Source of the DNA: Protonemura montana
Taxonomy: Eukaryota; Arthropoda; Insecta; Plecoptera; Nemouridae
Length of the DNA stretch: 64,000 nucleotides
Direction: 5' to 3'
Assembly (NCBI GenBank): GCA_947568835.1
Contig: OX387604.1
Span: forward strand, 5,126,001-5,190,000
Below, piece by piece: positions 1 to 10,110 of this stretch. Positions within the stretch are counted from its first letter, which is position 1. Every line of letters starts with the position of its first letter. The notes beneath the pieces were generated by a model. That model ran no database searches. It was given only the letters and a program-made list of their open reading frames with translations, and was not told the DNA's origin. Both the position numbers and the translations under genes were made by a program.

Positions 1-2091
1 TGTATAATTTATATCGTTTTCGCCATTTTTTGTATTCGTGTACTATTTCTTCTGTTTCTTGGGTGATTTTATAGTTTGAGGGTGAATCCTGTAGGTTTTC
101 ATGTGCATGTACGACCTAGGTATGTAAATGATCTTCGATACAGAGCCTCCGAAATTCCCATTTTTTGGGTAGCGGAGGGCTGTAACGAGAATGTGGGTTG
201 TCAATTTACAATTTTGACTTCCATATAGGGTTCTGATCGAACGGTCTTACAGAGCTGATCCCATCTCAAAGTTTGCAAGCGCCTAGACCTGTCTTTACTT
301 CTTTTTAAGTGTTCTTTTAATATTTGATAAGCAAGCAGTGAAATCTCTCTCATCTTAGTTTTCAGCTTAGTAAAGAAATTTTCAATTAACGCAAAGGGAA
401 ACAAAAAGTGTGTTAGTTATTTGCTTCAAGTTTTGTTTTAACTCGCTTATAAAGAGGAAGAGATGATATTTGAATACGGAGAATAAACTGCTCCATCTCA
501 CATTTATCTTCACGTATCGCACTATTTTTTTTTGATCTTGTATTTCTTTATTTTTTGTAGTGTTTTAGTACGCGTTTTTCCCACCAGTCAAGTCAAAGCT
601 CTCAAACTAAACGCCTAACGGAAAAGGAAGCAGGCACGATGAAGTACTTGCTTTTATAAGTCAGAAAAAAAAACATTCGTCTTTCGATTGTGGAATTGGA
701 TGTTTTCTGTGGTGGCTTAGGGGAGGGGCACACAACTCTGTCATTAAAAGGGCTAAACTTAAATAATATACATAATGGGATGGGAAAAGTGAAATAGGTC
801 TTTTCGAGCCAGCGTTGGATAGAGGGAAATGGAGTGGGTTTTTGTTCTTCGTAATGGCGCCTCCTCATCTTGATGAATGAGTCTTAAGTGCGAAGACATT
901 TCCCATTAGAAACAATTCACAGATTGAAACTTTTTATGCTCTACAACTTTCTGAAAGTTTACCAAAAAGAAAATGGCATATCTAATGAAACTTGTTCACT
1001 GGAATGAAGGATCTTATGTGCTATAAAATAATTAGTTGAAATTAATTTAATGAAAGAGTAACGTTGCATCCACTTCGAATTTCTTGCCCAAAAGCGTTTC
1101 TAGGTTTGAACATTTTATGTATACGAAATCCTTTTTGATAATTTTGCTTAAGTACTTCCATATGAAGTGATTTTTGTTATTAAAAATCACAGAAGGTAGG
1201 TACTTTATCTTTTAAGAAAGTATTTGAAGGAGGAAAATGTAATACTTATTCTGTCACTCGGAAACATTTCATAATTCGGTCTGCAAGCGTTCAGTAATAT
1301 ACGCAGAAAGCAATTACTAACGAAAACTAATTTTATTAATAATTGTTTTATAAATCAACCAATTAAAAGGTATCAAGATTTCACAGTAATAGGTTGCATG
1401 CGTGGCTATTTCGTATTTTTAATTAGATTTAATGTTTTATTCTATGTAAATCACAGATTAATTTCATTGACGTACGACTATTTTCTTCGTACTTGTTGGC
1501 GAAGCAATAAAAACGCAAACGAAATTTAACTCTAGTCGCAGTTCTTGGCTATTTTTGTTTCGTGAAATACTAAAACCTCTCAACTTTAAACTGGCTGAAA
1601 ATCAATTCAAGAAATGATTTAGATGAAAATGTTGATACAAATTCAAGTATTAATTATAACTGAAGTATTATTTGATACAGAATACTGAAGAAATGGCCAG
1701 ATTCAACTAAAGATTTACAACTTTATATTCAGTAATTTACGTAAATATTTCAGTAATATATCCAGTAAATTCAGAGAACAGGCAAAAATTGTGTAAAATT
1801 GGCCAAAATAAATGGGATTTGTGCGAAAAGTGACCATTTCTCTTTCAAAGGCATTTTGATATTTTTACTGGAAAGGAAGCACCATTTACACGCATAAAAT
1901 CATACAATTTTTTTTTTTAGAAAAAAACGTAATTAACAAATATTACATCCGCCAAAATCTTGTTTTATTAAACTCAAGATAGCAATTTTAGAGCCTTGGT
2001 GAAATTTTACCGCAGTGCGGTATATTTTAAAATGTATTTCCGGTAGAATAGATTAGCTAGAATCGCAGTGTAAGAAGCTGGAAAGATTCAA
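1..2091. other. AT-rich noncoding DNA, no gene seen
   Basis: The stretch is AT-rich with many short A and T runs. The longest open frames (under 90 codons, for example 602-868 on the minus strand) show no domain, no splice context and no codon structure that I recognise. I see no repeat array in it. Confidence 0.6.
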
Positions 2092-2132
2092 GAAAGGCAT
2101 AGAAAACTCGCCTCGAGTTTTCTATGCCTTTC
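2092..2132. repeat. Perfect 19-bp stem, 3-nt loop hairpin
   Basis: The left arm GAAAGGCATAGAAAACTCG (2092-2110) is followed by CCT and then its exact reverse complement (2114-2132). The right arm is followed by two further partial copies of its CTATGCCTTTC segment up to about 2150, so the palindrome merges into a short direct repeat. It could be a small foldback element or a structure-prone site. No flanking duplication is obvious. Confidence 0.85.
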
Positions 2133-2888
2133 AATGCCTTTCTATGCCTACACAAAACCACTAAAAAATATAAAACAAATTGACAATATTGAGTTCCGTG
2201 CGTGAAGCGTCAACCAGAAAATTCGCTCAAAGAGATATGTCAAGTTTGAATTTGCTTAAAACGTTCCACAGGATGTATACTTTGAACTTTTCCCGCCGGT
2301 CAGAAATGACATTTTGTCTATCTCGTAAGAGAAGGAAGTTTTTCAAAGCCTTCTGGAGTCTATTTTGCACGGTATCATCTCTCACGGGCTGTGTATATCT
2401 ACAGTCTGCTCTCCTGAAGATGATCAAACATGCCGTGACAACTCAGGCTTGCATTCTTTTGTAGAACATTTCAAATTTTTATAAAAAAATTACTTGTTTA
2501 TGAATTTAGGGCTCGAAAAATATCTTTTCTACTGCAAATGTGATGCCAGATGAAGTTATTCGAGAGTATACTAAAGATAAATGGCCTCCTTCATATAATA
2601 CGCTATTTTAATTATACACAATTAAAGATCTAAAGGCCATTCAATCATCTTAAAGACTAAAACTAAGGATACCTTTGACACTGAAGTGCAACACAGCTTA
2701 CCAAAAGTTGAATATCGAATAAATATACTATATGGCGGAACTTGTAATGAAAGCGCTAATCATATTTCTGTTTTAGAAGTGAGTTGGGGCATGTGGTCGC
2801 GTCTTACAAGTAACTGTATATACCTAGCATGCCCCTTAACATCAGTAATTTGCTAATTCAGCATTCGCTTTTGGTTTTTATATTAATG
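2133..2888. other. Noncoding DNA between hairpin and TTAGG block
   Basis: Beyond the direct repeats next to the hairpin I see nothing distinctive. An open frame at 2180-2464 (+) overlaps one on the minus strand. Neither resembles a known protein. Confidence 0.5.
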
Positions 2889-3190
2889 TTTAGGTTAGGC
2901 TAGGTTAGGATAGGTTGGGTTAGGTTAGGCTAGGTTAGGCTAGGTTAGGCTAGGTTAGGTTAGGTTAGGTTAGGTTAGGTTAGGCTAGGTTAGGCTAGGT
3001 TGGGTTAGGTTAGGCTAGGTTAGGTTAGGTTAGGTTAGGTTAGGTTAGGTTAGGCTAGGTTAGGCTAGGTTAGGATAGGTTGGGTTAGGTTAGGCTAGGC
3101 TAGGTTAGGCTAGGTTAGGATAGGTTGGGTTAGGTTAGGCTAGGTTAGGCTAGGTTAGGCTAGGTTAGGATAGGTTGGGTTAGGTTAGGT
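2889..3190 (+). repeat. Interstitial telomere-like TTAGG pentamer block
   Basis: About 60 contiguous pentamers stay in a strict 5-bp register. TTAGG is the commonest, with CTAGG, ATAGG and TTGGG variants. A longer phrase (ATAGG-TTGGG-TTAGG-TTAGG-CTAGG) recurs several times, so the block has also amplified as a higher-order unit. TTAGG is the canonical telomere repeat of most insects and many other arthropods. Unique sequence on both sides and the mixture of variants argue for an old interstitial or subtelomeric tract, not a live chromosome end. Confidence 0.9.
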
Positions 3191-4051
3191 TATGTTAAAT
3201 GCACATTAATGTAACATGTAAATGCTCATTAATCCTGTGGCCGGTTAAAAATTCAGTTATATTTTTGGATATATCGTTTTCCTCAGCCTTCTCTGCAAGA
3301 GCAACTTACAAAGAAATTACACTATTACACAGCCTGTGAAAAAAGCGGAAAAATGGCAAAAACTGTTCTTGACTCTAAGAGGACTTAAAATCGTAGAGTT
3401 TTTCTCACAGGATAGACATGCAATGTTATGCAATGTTACATGCACTTTTGTATCATTTTGTATTTCATTCTCCTGAAGATTACGAGCCGTGCCTTGTCAA
3501 AACGTCCAGATTTTAGGCTCTTTTTGGGGCTGCATACCTCCTTAACACAGAGCAATACCGTAAAACACATCTCAACATTTGTATTTCTATTCAAGTTTAC
3601 CCAATTCGAGTATCGTGTTCCTTATTGAGATATTTTTTTTATCTTGTGTCTTAATTTTGAGCTTAAGATACAAGTTACAAGATTTAGGTAAAAGATACAA
3701 GATTCACATTAAAAAATATTGGATTTTAGGAGTAATGCATTTGTAAAATATGCATCTGAAAACTAAATACTCTATAGAAATCAACCAAATCGAATATTTC
3801 CCGAAAAATTAACGCATTATAAATGAGAAAGTCTCAAATTAAAAACTTCAATTCGTTCGCTAAGCTCATCCAATTTTGTGAAATTATTTTTTAGACACAT
3901 TTATTTGAAAGCATGTTTCAAATAAGTCGTATTTTAGTAAAACACTTGTCTTTGTATTTGGATCAAACACTTGCGGGTACTAATGTCAAAAATATATCTA
4001 GAGGGCTTTTATATGGTATCTACTTCACGAATATTCAGTAGGCCGAGCCTC
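3191..4051. other. Noncoding spacer between two arrays
   Basis: AT-rich DNA with a few tiny direct repeats, such as ATGCAATGTTA twice near 3418 and ATACAAG variants near 3668-3703. I see no gene. Confidence 0.5.
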
Positions 4052-5423
4052 TGCACTCGACTCATCGTGTAAGTTGTGTATGCAAGTCATTGTTAGCCTA
4101 CTCACACAACTAATTGTGTAAGTTGTGTTTGCAAGTCATTGTTAGCCTACTCACACAACTAATTGTGCAAGTTGTGTTTGCAAGCCATTGTTAGCCTACT
4201 CACACAACTAATTGTGCAAGTTGTGTGTGCAAGTTGTGTATGCAAGCCATTGTTAGCCTACTCACACAACTAATTGTGCAAGTTGTGTTTGCAAGCCATT
4301 GTTAGCCTACTCACACAACTAATTGTGCAAGTTGTGTTTGCAAGCCATTGTTAGCCTACTCACACAACTAATTGTGCAAGTTGTGTTTGCAAGCCATTGT
4401 TAGCCTACTCACACAACTAATTGTGCAAGTTGTGTGTGCAAGTTGTGTATGCAAGCCATTGTTAGCCTACTCACACAACTAATTGTGCAAGTTGTGTTTG
4501 CAAGTCATTGTTAGCCTACTCACACAACTAATTGTGTAAGTTGTGTATGCAAGCCATTGTTAGCCTACTCACACAACTAATTGTGCAAGTTGTGTTTGCA
4601 AGCCATTGTTAGCCTACTCACACAACTAATTGTGTAAGTTGTGTATGCAAGCCATTGTTAGCCTACTCACACAACTAATTGTGCAAGTTGTGTTTGCAAG
4701 CCATTGTTAGCCTACTCACACAACTAATTGTGTAAGTTGTGTTTGCAAGCCATTGTTAGCCTACTCACACAACTAATTGTGTAAGTTGTGTATGCAAGCC
4801 ATTGTTAGCCTACTCACACAACTAATTGTGTAAGTTGTGTATGCAAGCCATTGTTAGCCTACTCACACAACTAATTGTGCAAGTTGTGTTTGCAAGCCAT
4901 TGTTAGCCTACTCACACAACTAATTGTGTAAGTTGTGTATGCAAGCCATTGTTAGCCTACTCACACAACTAATTGTGCAAGTTGTGTTTGCAAGCCATTG
5001 TTAGCCTACTCACACAACTAATTGTGTAAGTTGTGTTTGCAAGCCATTGTTAGCCTACTCACACAACTAATTGTGTAAGTTGTGTTTGCAAGCCATTGTT
5101 AGCCTACTCACACAACTAATTGTGCAAGTTGTGTTTGCAAGTCATTGTTAGCCTACTCACACAACTAATTGTGCAAGTTGTGTTTGCAAGTCATTGTTAG
5201 CCTACTCACACAACTAATTGTGCAAGTTGTGTTTGCAAGTCATTGTTAGCCTACTCACACAACTAATTGTGCAAGTTGTGTTTGCAAGTCATTGTTAGCC
5301 TACTCACACAACTAATTGTGTAAGTTGTGTTTGCAAGCCATTGTTAGCCTACTCACACAACTAATTGTGCAAGTTGTGTTTGCAAGTCATTGTTAGCCTA
5401 CTCACACAACTAATTGTGCAAGT
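4052..5423. repeat. 49-bp minisatellite, about 28 units
   Basis: Units starting CTCACACAACTAATTGTG recur at a 49-bp period from 4101 to 5401, after one degenerate leading unit. Two units, near 4199-4261 and near 4420-4450, carry the same 13-bp internal duplication. Removing those 26 bases leaves exactly 26 periods of 49. Units differ mainly at a few positions (TGTA/TGCA, GTAT/GTTT, AGTC/AGCC). Each unit contains ACACAACT and its reverse complement AGTTGTGT separated by 9 bases, so each can form a hairpin. The right boundary is sharp at about 5423. Confidence 0.95.
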
Positions 5424-6284
5424 AGTGGACTGAAGTCCCCAAGATCGGGCTCTTACAAATAAGCCGCAAAACCCTATTCGCAGGCTAAACTCGGATGTCA
5501 AAGTCGCCATAATGATCATAGTTTTCAAGTTTCAACCTGAAAATATAGGCAGGTATCATTTTTCTTGGGTTTCTCCAAGTTTTCTGTATTTATTTAAGGC
5601 ACACCAGTGGAGTATTGATTTCTTGACTATTTCTTAAAATCAAACATTTATCAAATAACCTAACTTAGACACCTTTTAGTCATTGAAAAGGTTAATCACA
5701 AGAAAACTAAAAGTAAAAAATAATTTTGTTTCCGACTGGCCGTGCCTTGGAAGGTGTTTTCTTATCCGGCTATGGTTCCGGCTATGGTGTTCTTTTATTT
5801 TCTTAGCTCGTCCAAAAAATGCTCTCCCAATTATCAAAGAGTTCAAAGAAAGTTGTTTTTACATCATTTTATACTTCCGAAGATACAAAATTCGAAAATT
5901 CTTAAACAAACACACTTGCTAGCAATGAGTAATTTCACGAAGGCAGTGGATTTTCAAATACGGGTATTTTTTTGTATATTTTGAAAATTTAAAATATTCT
6001 AATAATTTTCAAACTTTCGGAAGCAATTGAATTCAAGATACCGTGCAAGGAAAATTTCAACTTTTTTTAAATGAGTTATTTAAAAAAATATTTCTACTGT
6101 ATAATTTTCATTTTTTTAATGATTATTTAATGGGTAGTTTAATTTCCAAAATATTGTTAAACGATACCATTCCATTTCTGTCTTCAGCCAGAGATTTAAA
6201 CTCAAGTAAATTCTCTCAAAAACACACACACACATTGTCAAATATTAAATATGAAAATTATACCGAGATTTTATAATCGTTGTC
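5424..6284. other. AT-rich noncoding DNA
   Basis: Overlapping short open frames at 5683-5984 and 6043-6276 share no recognised motif and look like chance frames in AT-rich DNA. A CA microsatellite of about seven repeats lies near 6222-6235. Confidence 0.45.
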
Positions 6285-6475
6285 CAGAACATGATCAATA
6301 GCAACAACAAGAACAACAACAACCCGACAATAATAATAGGAAGCCATCAATGCTGAGGGGCGGGCATCGACTCCCGGACCTCGCATTATGAGAGGAAAAT
6401 GTAGGCTGGACTCATGGCCAGTCAGGGAGGAGCTTATAATCATTGAATTGTCATTGAAAGTCATTTACATGTAGA
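6285..6475. repeat. Possible tRNA-derived SINE fragment
   Basis: A CAA-rich segment (6300-6325) is followed by GGCATCGACTCCCGGACCTC, which differs by about one base from a Pol III B box (GGTTCGANTCC type). A GGGAGGAGCTT string at 6424-6434 recurs at 46297-46307. A-box evidence is weak and no tail or target duplication was identified, so this is only a candidate. Confidence 0.25.
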
Positions 6476-8250
6476 GAGGTTTTCCAGAAAAAAATCATGT
6501 GTGCTGGCATGGCCTGTTATGTAATAATTCCATGGCTGTGCTGCACATAAGTTTTTGAGTGTTGCATTATAGTCTAAATGTGTGAATTTCATATTTAATA
6601 AACAACTTGTGGGTGTGCACATGGCATTTCAATCATTTAAACCCTTTGCATACTTATACAGTTTATTGGAAATACTGCAGAATATCATTTTTATTTGAAG
6701 AATTTTTAATCAAAATGCATTACATTTACGTTAGAGCTTAACCTTTTGCATAGTTATTATAATATTGTTTCAAAAATGATCCATGAATATTTTTTGCAAT
6801 GTCCTTGTTAAGTGAATCAAAGATCACCGTATTCATCCCTGACGTGTGGTCGAGTATCAAAGACAGTACAGTAAAATTGTTTTCATGGCTCAATATATTT
6901 GCTAATCGTATCTTGAGCTAGTTTTATAGATTCGGAATTAGAACAAGTCCAAAGTGAAGTAATTGAGATTAAACGTGAGTGCAAGTCTTAAATTTAACTC
7001 CTAAGCACAAACAACCCCAAGTGCAAGTCTTAAATTGAATTTTGAAGAAGGCTGAAGCAAAAAAGCTGTCTTATTTTTAGCCTTTATTTAACTTTGATTT
7101 CTATGTGTCAATAAGACAATCGAGTTAAAGGAGTTAACGAAAAATGTAACCATGAGAACTTCGATAAAAACTGATTCATTTTAGTATTTTTTATCTGTTT
7201 TATTGGCGTCTTCCCTCGTAGAGGAAAACGTAATCCAATAATAAAATACGAGCAGTGGTAGAAAAGAGTTATCTAAATTTGTAGCTTTTCCTAAAGAACT
7301 TCTTTGTTGCATTCGTCTTTTCTTGACGTAAGAAACAAAATATCACTCACAATATCTATTCAGGAGTTTCCTTATAAGTCTTCACACTAAAACATACATT
7401 AGCATAGTTGTATAAGTAATCACTTTTATGCTCGCATTTTAATTTTATCATTGTCTCAAATAACGCTGGTTGTTGTTATTTACCAATGTCCTTACGAACT
7501 TATAGCCCGTTCATGTATGAATGTTTTCGTCCCATTGTTCTCAACTTGGTGACAATTTGTCTTAGTCCACGAAAGTAAGTTATTTCACATCATAAATTGT
7601 GAATATTTTCATGCTAGTGGGTCGCGGAGCGGCGCACAGAAGAGCGCGAAACACCCATGCAACTATTTGCTCACTGTGCACACTCGCTATTCTTATGCTA
7701 ATTAGATGCCCCATCTAGCAGCTACTTTTACACTGGTGTCGGATTTCTGGAAAATGGGGTTGTTAAGCAGCGATTAGTTTTCATTTCTGTGGTAAGAACG
7801 CACTGTTTTGGATACGTTTTGGAATAGGAACTCGAGAGGAGTCAGATAAAACTTGATAATTCGTTTTGCAACAAAAATCCAGGTGACAGTTTGTTGCAAA
7901 TGCGTTAAAGAGATCTAAACTCAAATTAAACCTTGAGAAAAATTACTCCACCTCACACGCCATTTCACTCAGCACCCCCAACTCCTCCAGAAGAAAGATG
8001 GGCTCGGGTGGTGCAGAAAGTCATCTGCATCTCTCGCTTCTAGATTTCCTCTTGGGTGGGTAACCCCATGCTTTAACTTATACACAACCATTTTAGGTCT
8101 TTTTCATGTTTTGACTTGAGCCAAAAAGCGTACTCCATGTACAGATATCTTAATCAGCGCATTAAGACAACAATAGCCGAGCTCCACCAATGAGCAACAA
8201 GGCAGCAACAGCAGCAGCCAGGGAGGCATCATCTTCCAAGCTAGAGGCAA
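6476..8250. other. AT-rich noncoding DNA
   Basis: A 17-bp string AGTGCAAGTCTTAAATT occurs twice 42 bp apart (6978 and 7020). A short GC-rich patch with GCGGAGCGGCGC lies near 7622-7640. I see no supportable gene or RNA. Confidence 0.5.
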
Positions 8251-8302
8251 GCAGTGGGCAGAAGAATGGGCGGAAGAATGGGCGGAAGAATGGGCAGAAG
8301 AA
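8251..8302. repeat. 12-bp tandem repeat, about 4 copies
   Basis: The unit GGGCGGAAGAAT and its GGGCAGAAGAAT variant repeat in tandem. Open frames across it (8104-8376 minus, 8254-8517 plus) owe their repetitive residues to this array and are not called as genes. Confidence 0.8.
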
Positions 8303-8907
8303 AGAGCGCCCGAGCCATGACTATCAGGCTGAGGGTCTTGCACGACATGCACCCTTGTTCTAACATCTCGCCCCATTGTTGTCCCTTACTCATCCCTGAG
8401 CCACACCCATTGTTGTCTTCTTATTCTTCTTCTTACATAACACTTACAAATAGTACGCTCGTTTGCGAAAAGCAGGAAAATCAAGACAGAAAGCAAGTGA
8501 ACTGTGTTCAAGGGTGAAATTAAGCTGATACATAAAGTATCATGACGGGGGAAGGAAACCAAAACGAATGCTTTAACAAGTTTTCTTCATGAGTTTGTAG
8601 TGGAATTTAGGAAAAGTGTACATCTATCGGCATTGAAAACTTATTTGTGTTTATAAATTTTGTAAAGTACCAATTTCCTGATCAGATAAACATCTTGGAT
8701 ATTTCGGTGGCAAAGAACGACTTGGGCCAACGCATTCGTTTTCCTTTCACATAGAGAACCAAAGAGATTAGCAGCTTCTGTAATTTACCTGCAGTGAGTG
8801 TACATTTTAGTTGTTTTAAACGATATATCAAAGTGTTTCCTTGCGTTGAGGAAAACTTCCCTGCCGGGGTGGAGTTTACTATCACTCGTGTCCCTTATCT
8901 GCACGCT

Positions 8908-8980
8908 ACGAGCAACGAGCAACGAGCGACAAGCAATGAGGTAGCCACGAGCCACGAGTTAGCCAAGAGCCACAAGCTAG
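8908..8980. repeat. Degenerate ACGAGC/AGCCACGAG repeats
   Basis: Short units of the type CGAGCAA and AGCCACGAG recur with 6-14 bp spacing. Copies are imperfect, so this is a small decayed simple repeat. Confidence 0.6.
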
Positions 8981-10010
8981 GCTCGCGAGACTCGCTCGTC
9001 GCTCGAAGTTTTATTTGAGAAATCAGAATGAGATTGAAATTGGGAAAATTGGTTACGTACAACGTATCTTTTCTTGCAAGTTTCTTAAACAGCAAGGCAT
9101 CCATGAGAAACAAAGAAATGATTTTCACACAAACACATACATGCAAATACTCAGAGGATAAAAGCAAGACTTTCCATAAATTCATATCAGCATGCCTTCA
9201 GGGGATCCGTTATACGAACTGATAAAGAATATTAATGTTTAGAACGTGGAATTTTCAAGGAGAGCTTATTTTAGTCTCGAATATTCGAACAGAATAATGT
9301 AAGAAATTTCTCACGTTTTATTGAAGTTACACCGATTTGTAGCAAAATTGATGAAATTTCATGAAAAACATGATCGTCCTTTGGAATGCCCCAGTCATGC
9401 ATTTGACAGCGCCGGCAACCTTACGTACGTCGATGCATGCGGGTTGCCTACTCGCGTCACGACAGGCGTCCCGCTTAAGATGAACCCTTGGCATCAGCCT
9501 TAAGTTTTAAATGAAGTTTAAAGTTTTTTTTTCATGAAAAATAGTCTACAATTTATTTGCTACGTACAGGGATGAATATCAATTACATTTTTTTAGTTGC
9601 CGTTTCTTGATTAGTTCTTGTAATTAATAAAACTGGGATCCAAGGAAATAAGGGAATATAATCTACATTTTAATGACCTTAATATATCGGAAGAAGTTCG
9701 CAAGCTTCCACTAACTAAAATTGGTTGCTCACAAGTTGATTATATTTCCAGGCGAATTCAGTCTGTGCCAACAAGTTGGGGTAAAGGACGCGTACTAAGA
9801 TTCTCAAGAAACGCGCAAATAGTTTGTGAATTAAAAGTGAAGTCGATTCCATAAGTGTAACGTGTATCAAACATCAGAAAAACAGACAGTGACAGATAAC
9901 TCATTAATGACGTTATTTTAATTTCTTTTGTTTCAGATCATTTCAACAACTTCCACATTCTTGTGACGGCGTGACCTATGTTGTACAACACAATCACCTA
10001 CCTGCATCAA

Positions 10011-10110
10011 GCACCAAGGACCAAGGACCAAGGACCTATCACCCTTTACCCTGTACTCTGCACCCTACACCCATTAACCGTTCCCCTGTACCTATCACCT
10101 ACCCAGGAGA
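10011..10110. repeat. CCAAGGA heptamer cluster and CACC-rich tail
   Basis: Three to four heptamers of CCAAGGA are followed by a C-rich tract with ACCCTGTACCCT-like strings. The heptamer is the reverse complement of TCCTTGG, the basic unit of the large array at 33128-33823. The two sites may therefore share an origin. Confidence 0.6.

Noticed and set aside
2889-3190. True chromosome end
   Set aside because: Unique sequence continues on both sides and the pentamers are heavily mixed with variants.
4052-5423. CRISPR array
   Set aside because: Repeats are contiguous 49-bp units without unique spacers, in a eukaryotic setting. The same applies to the 41-bp and 43-bp arrays.
9321-9503. 60-codon frame with FDSAGNLTYVDACG, reminiscent of an RHS/YD repeat
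   Set aside because: The resemblance is one short string. There is no second repeat, no neighbouring bacterial-like gene and no compositional island large enough to argue for transfer.
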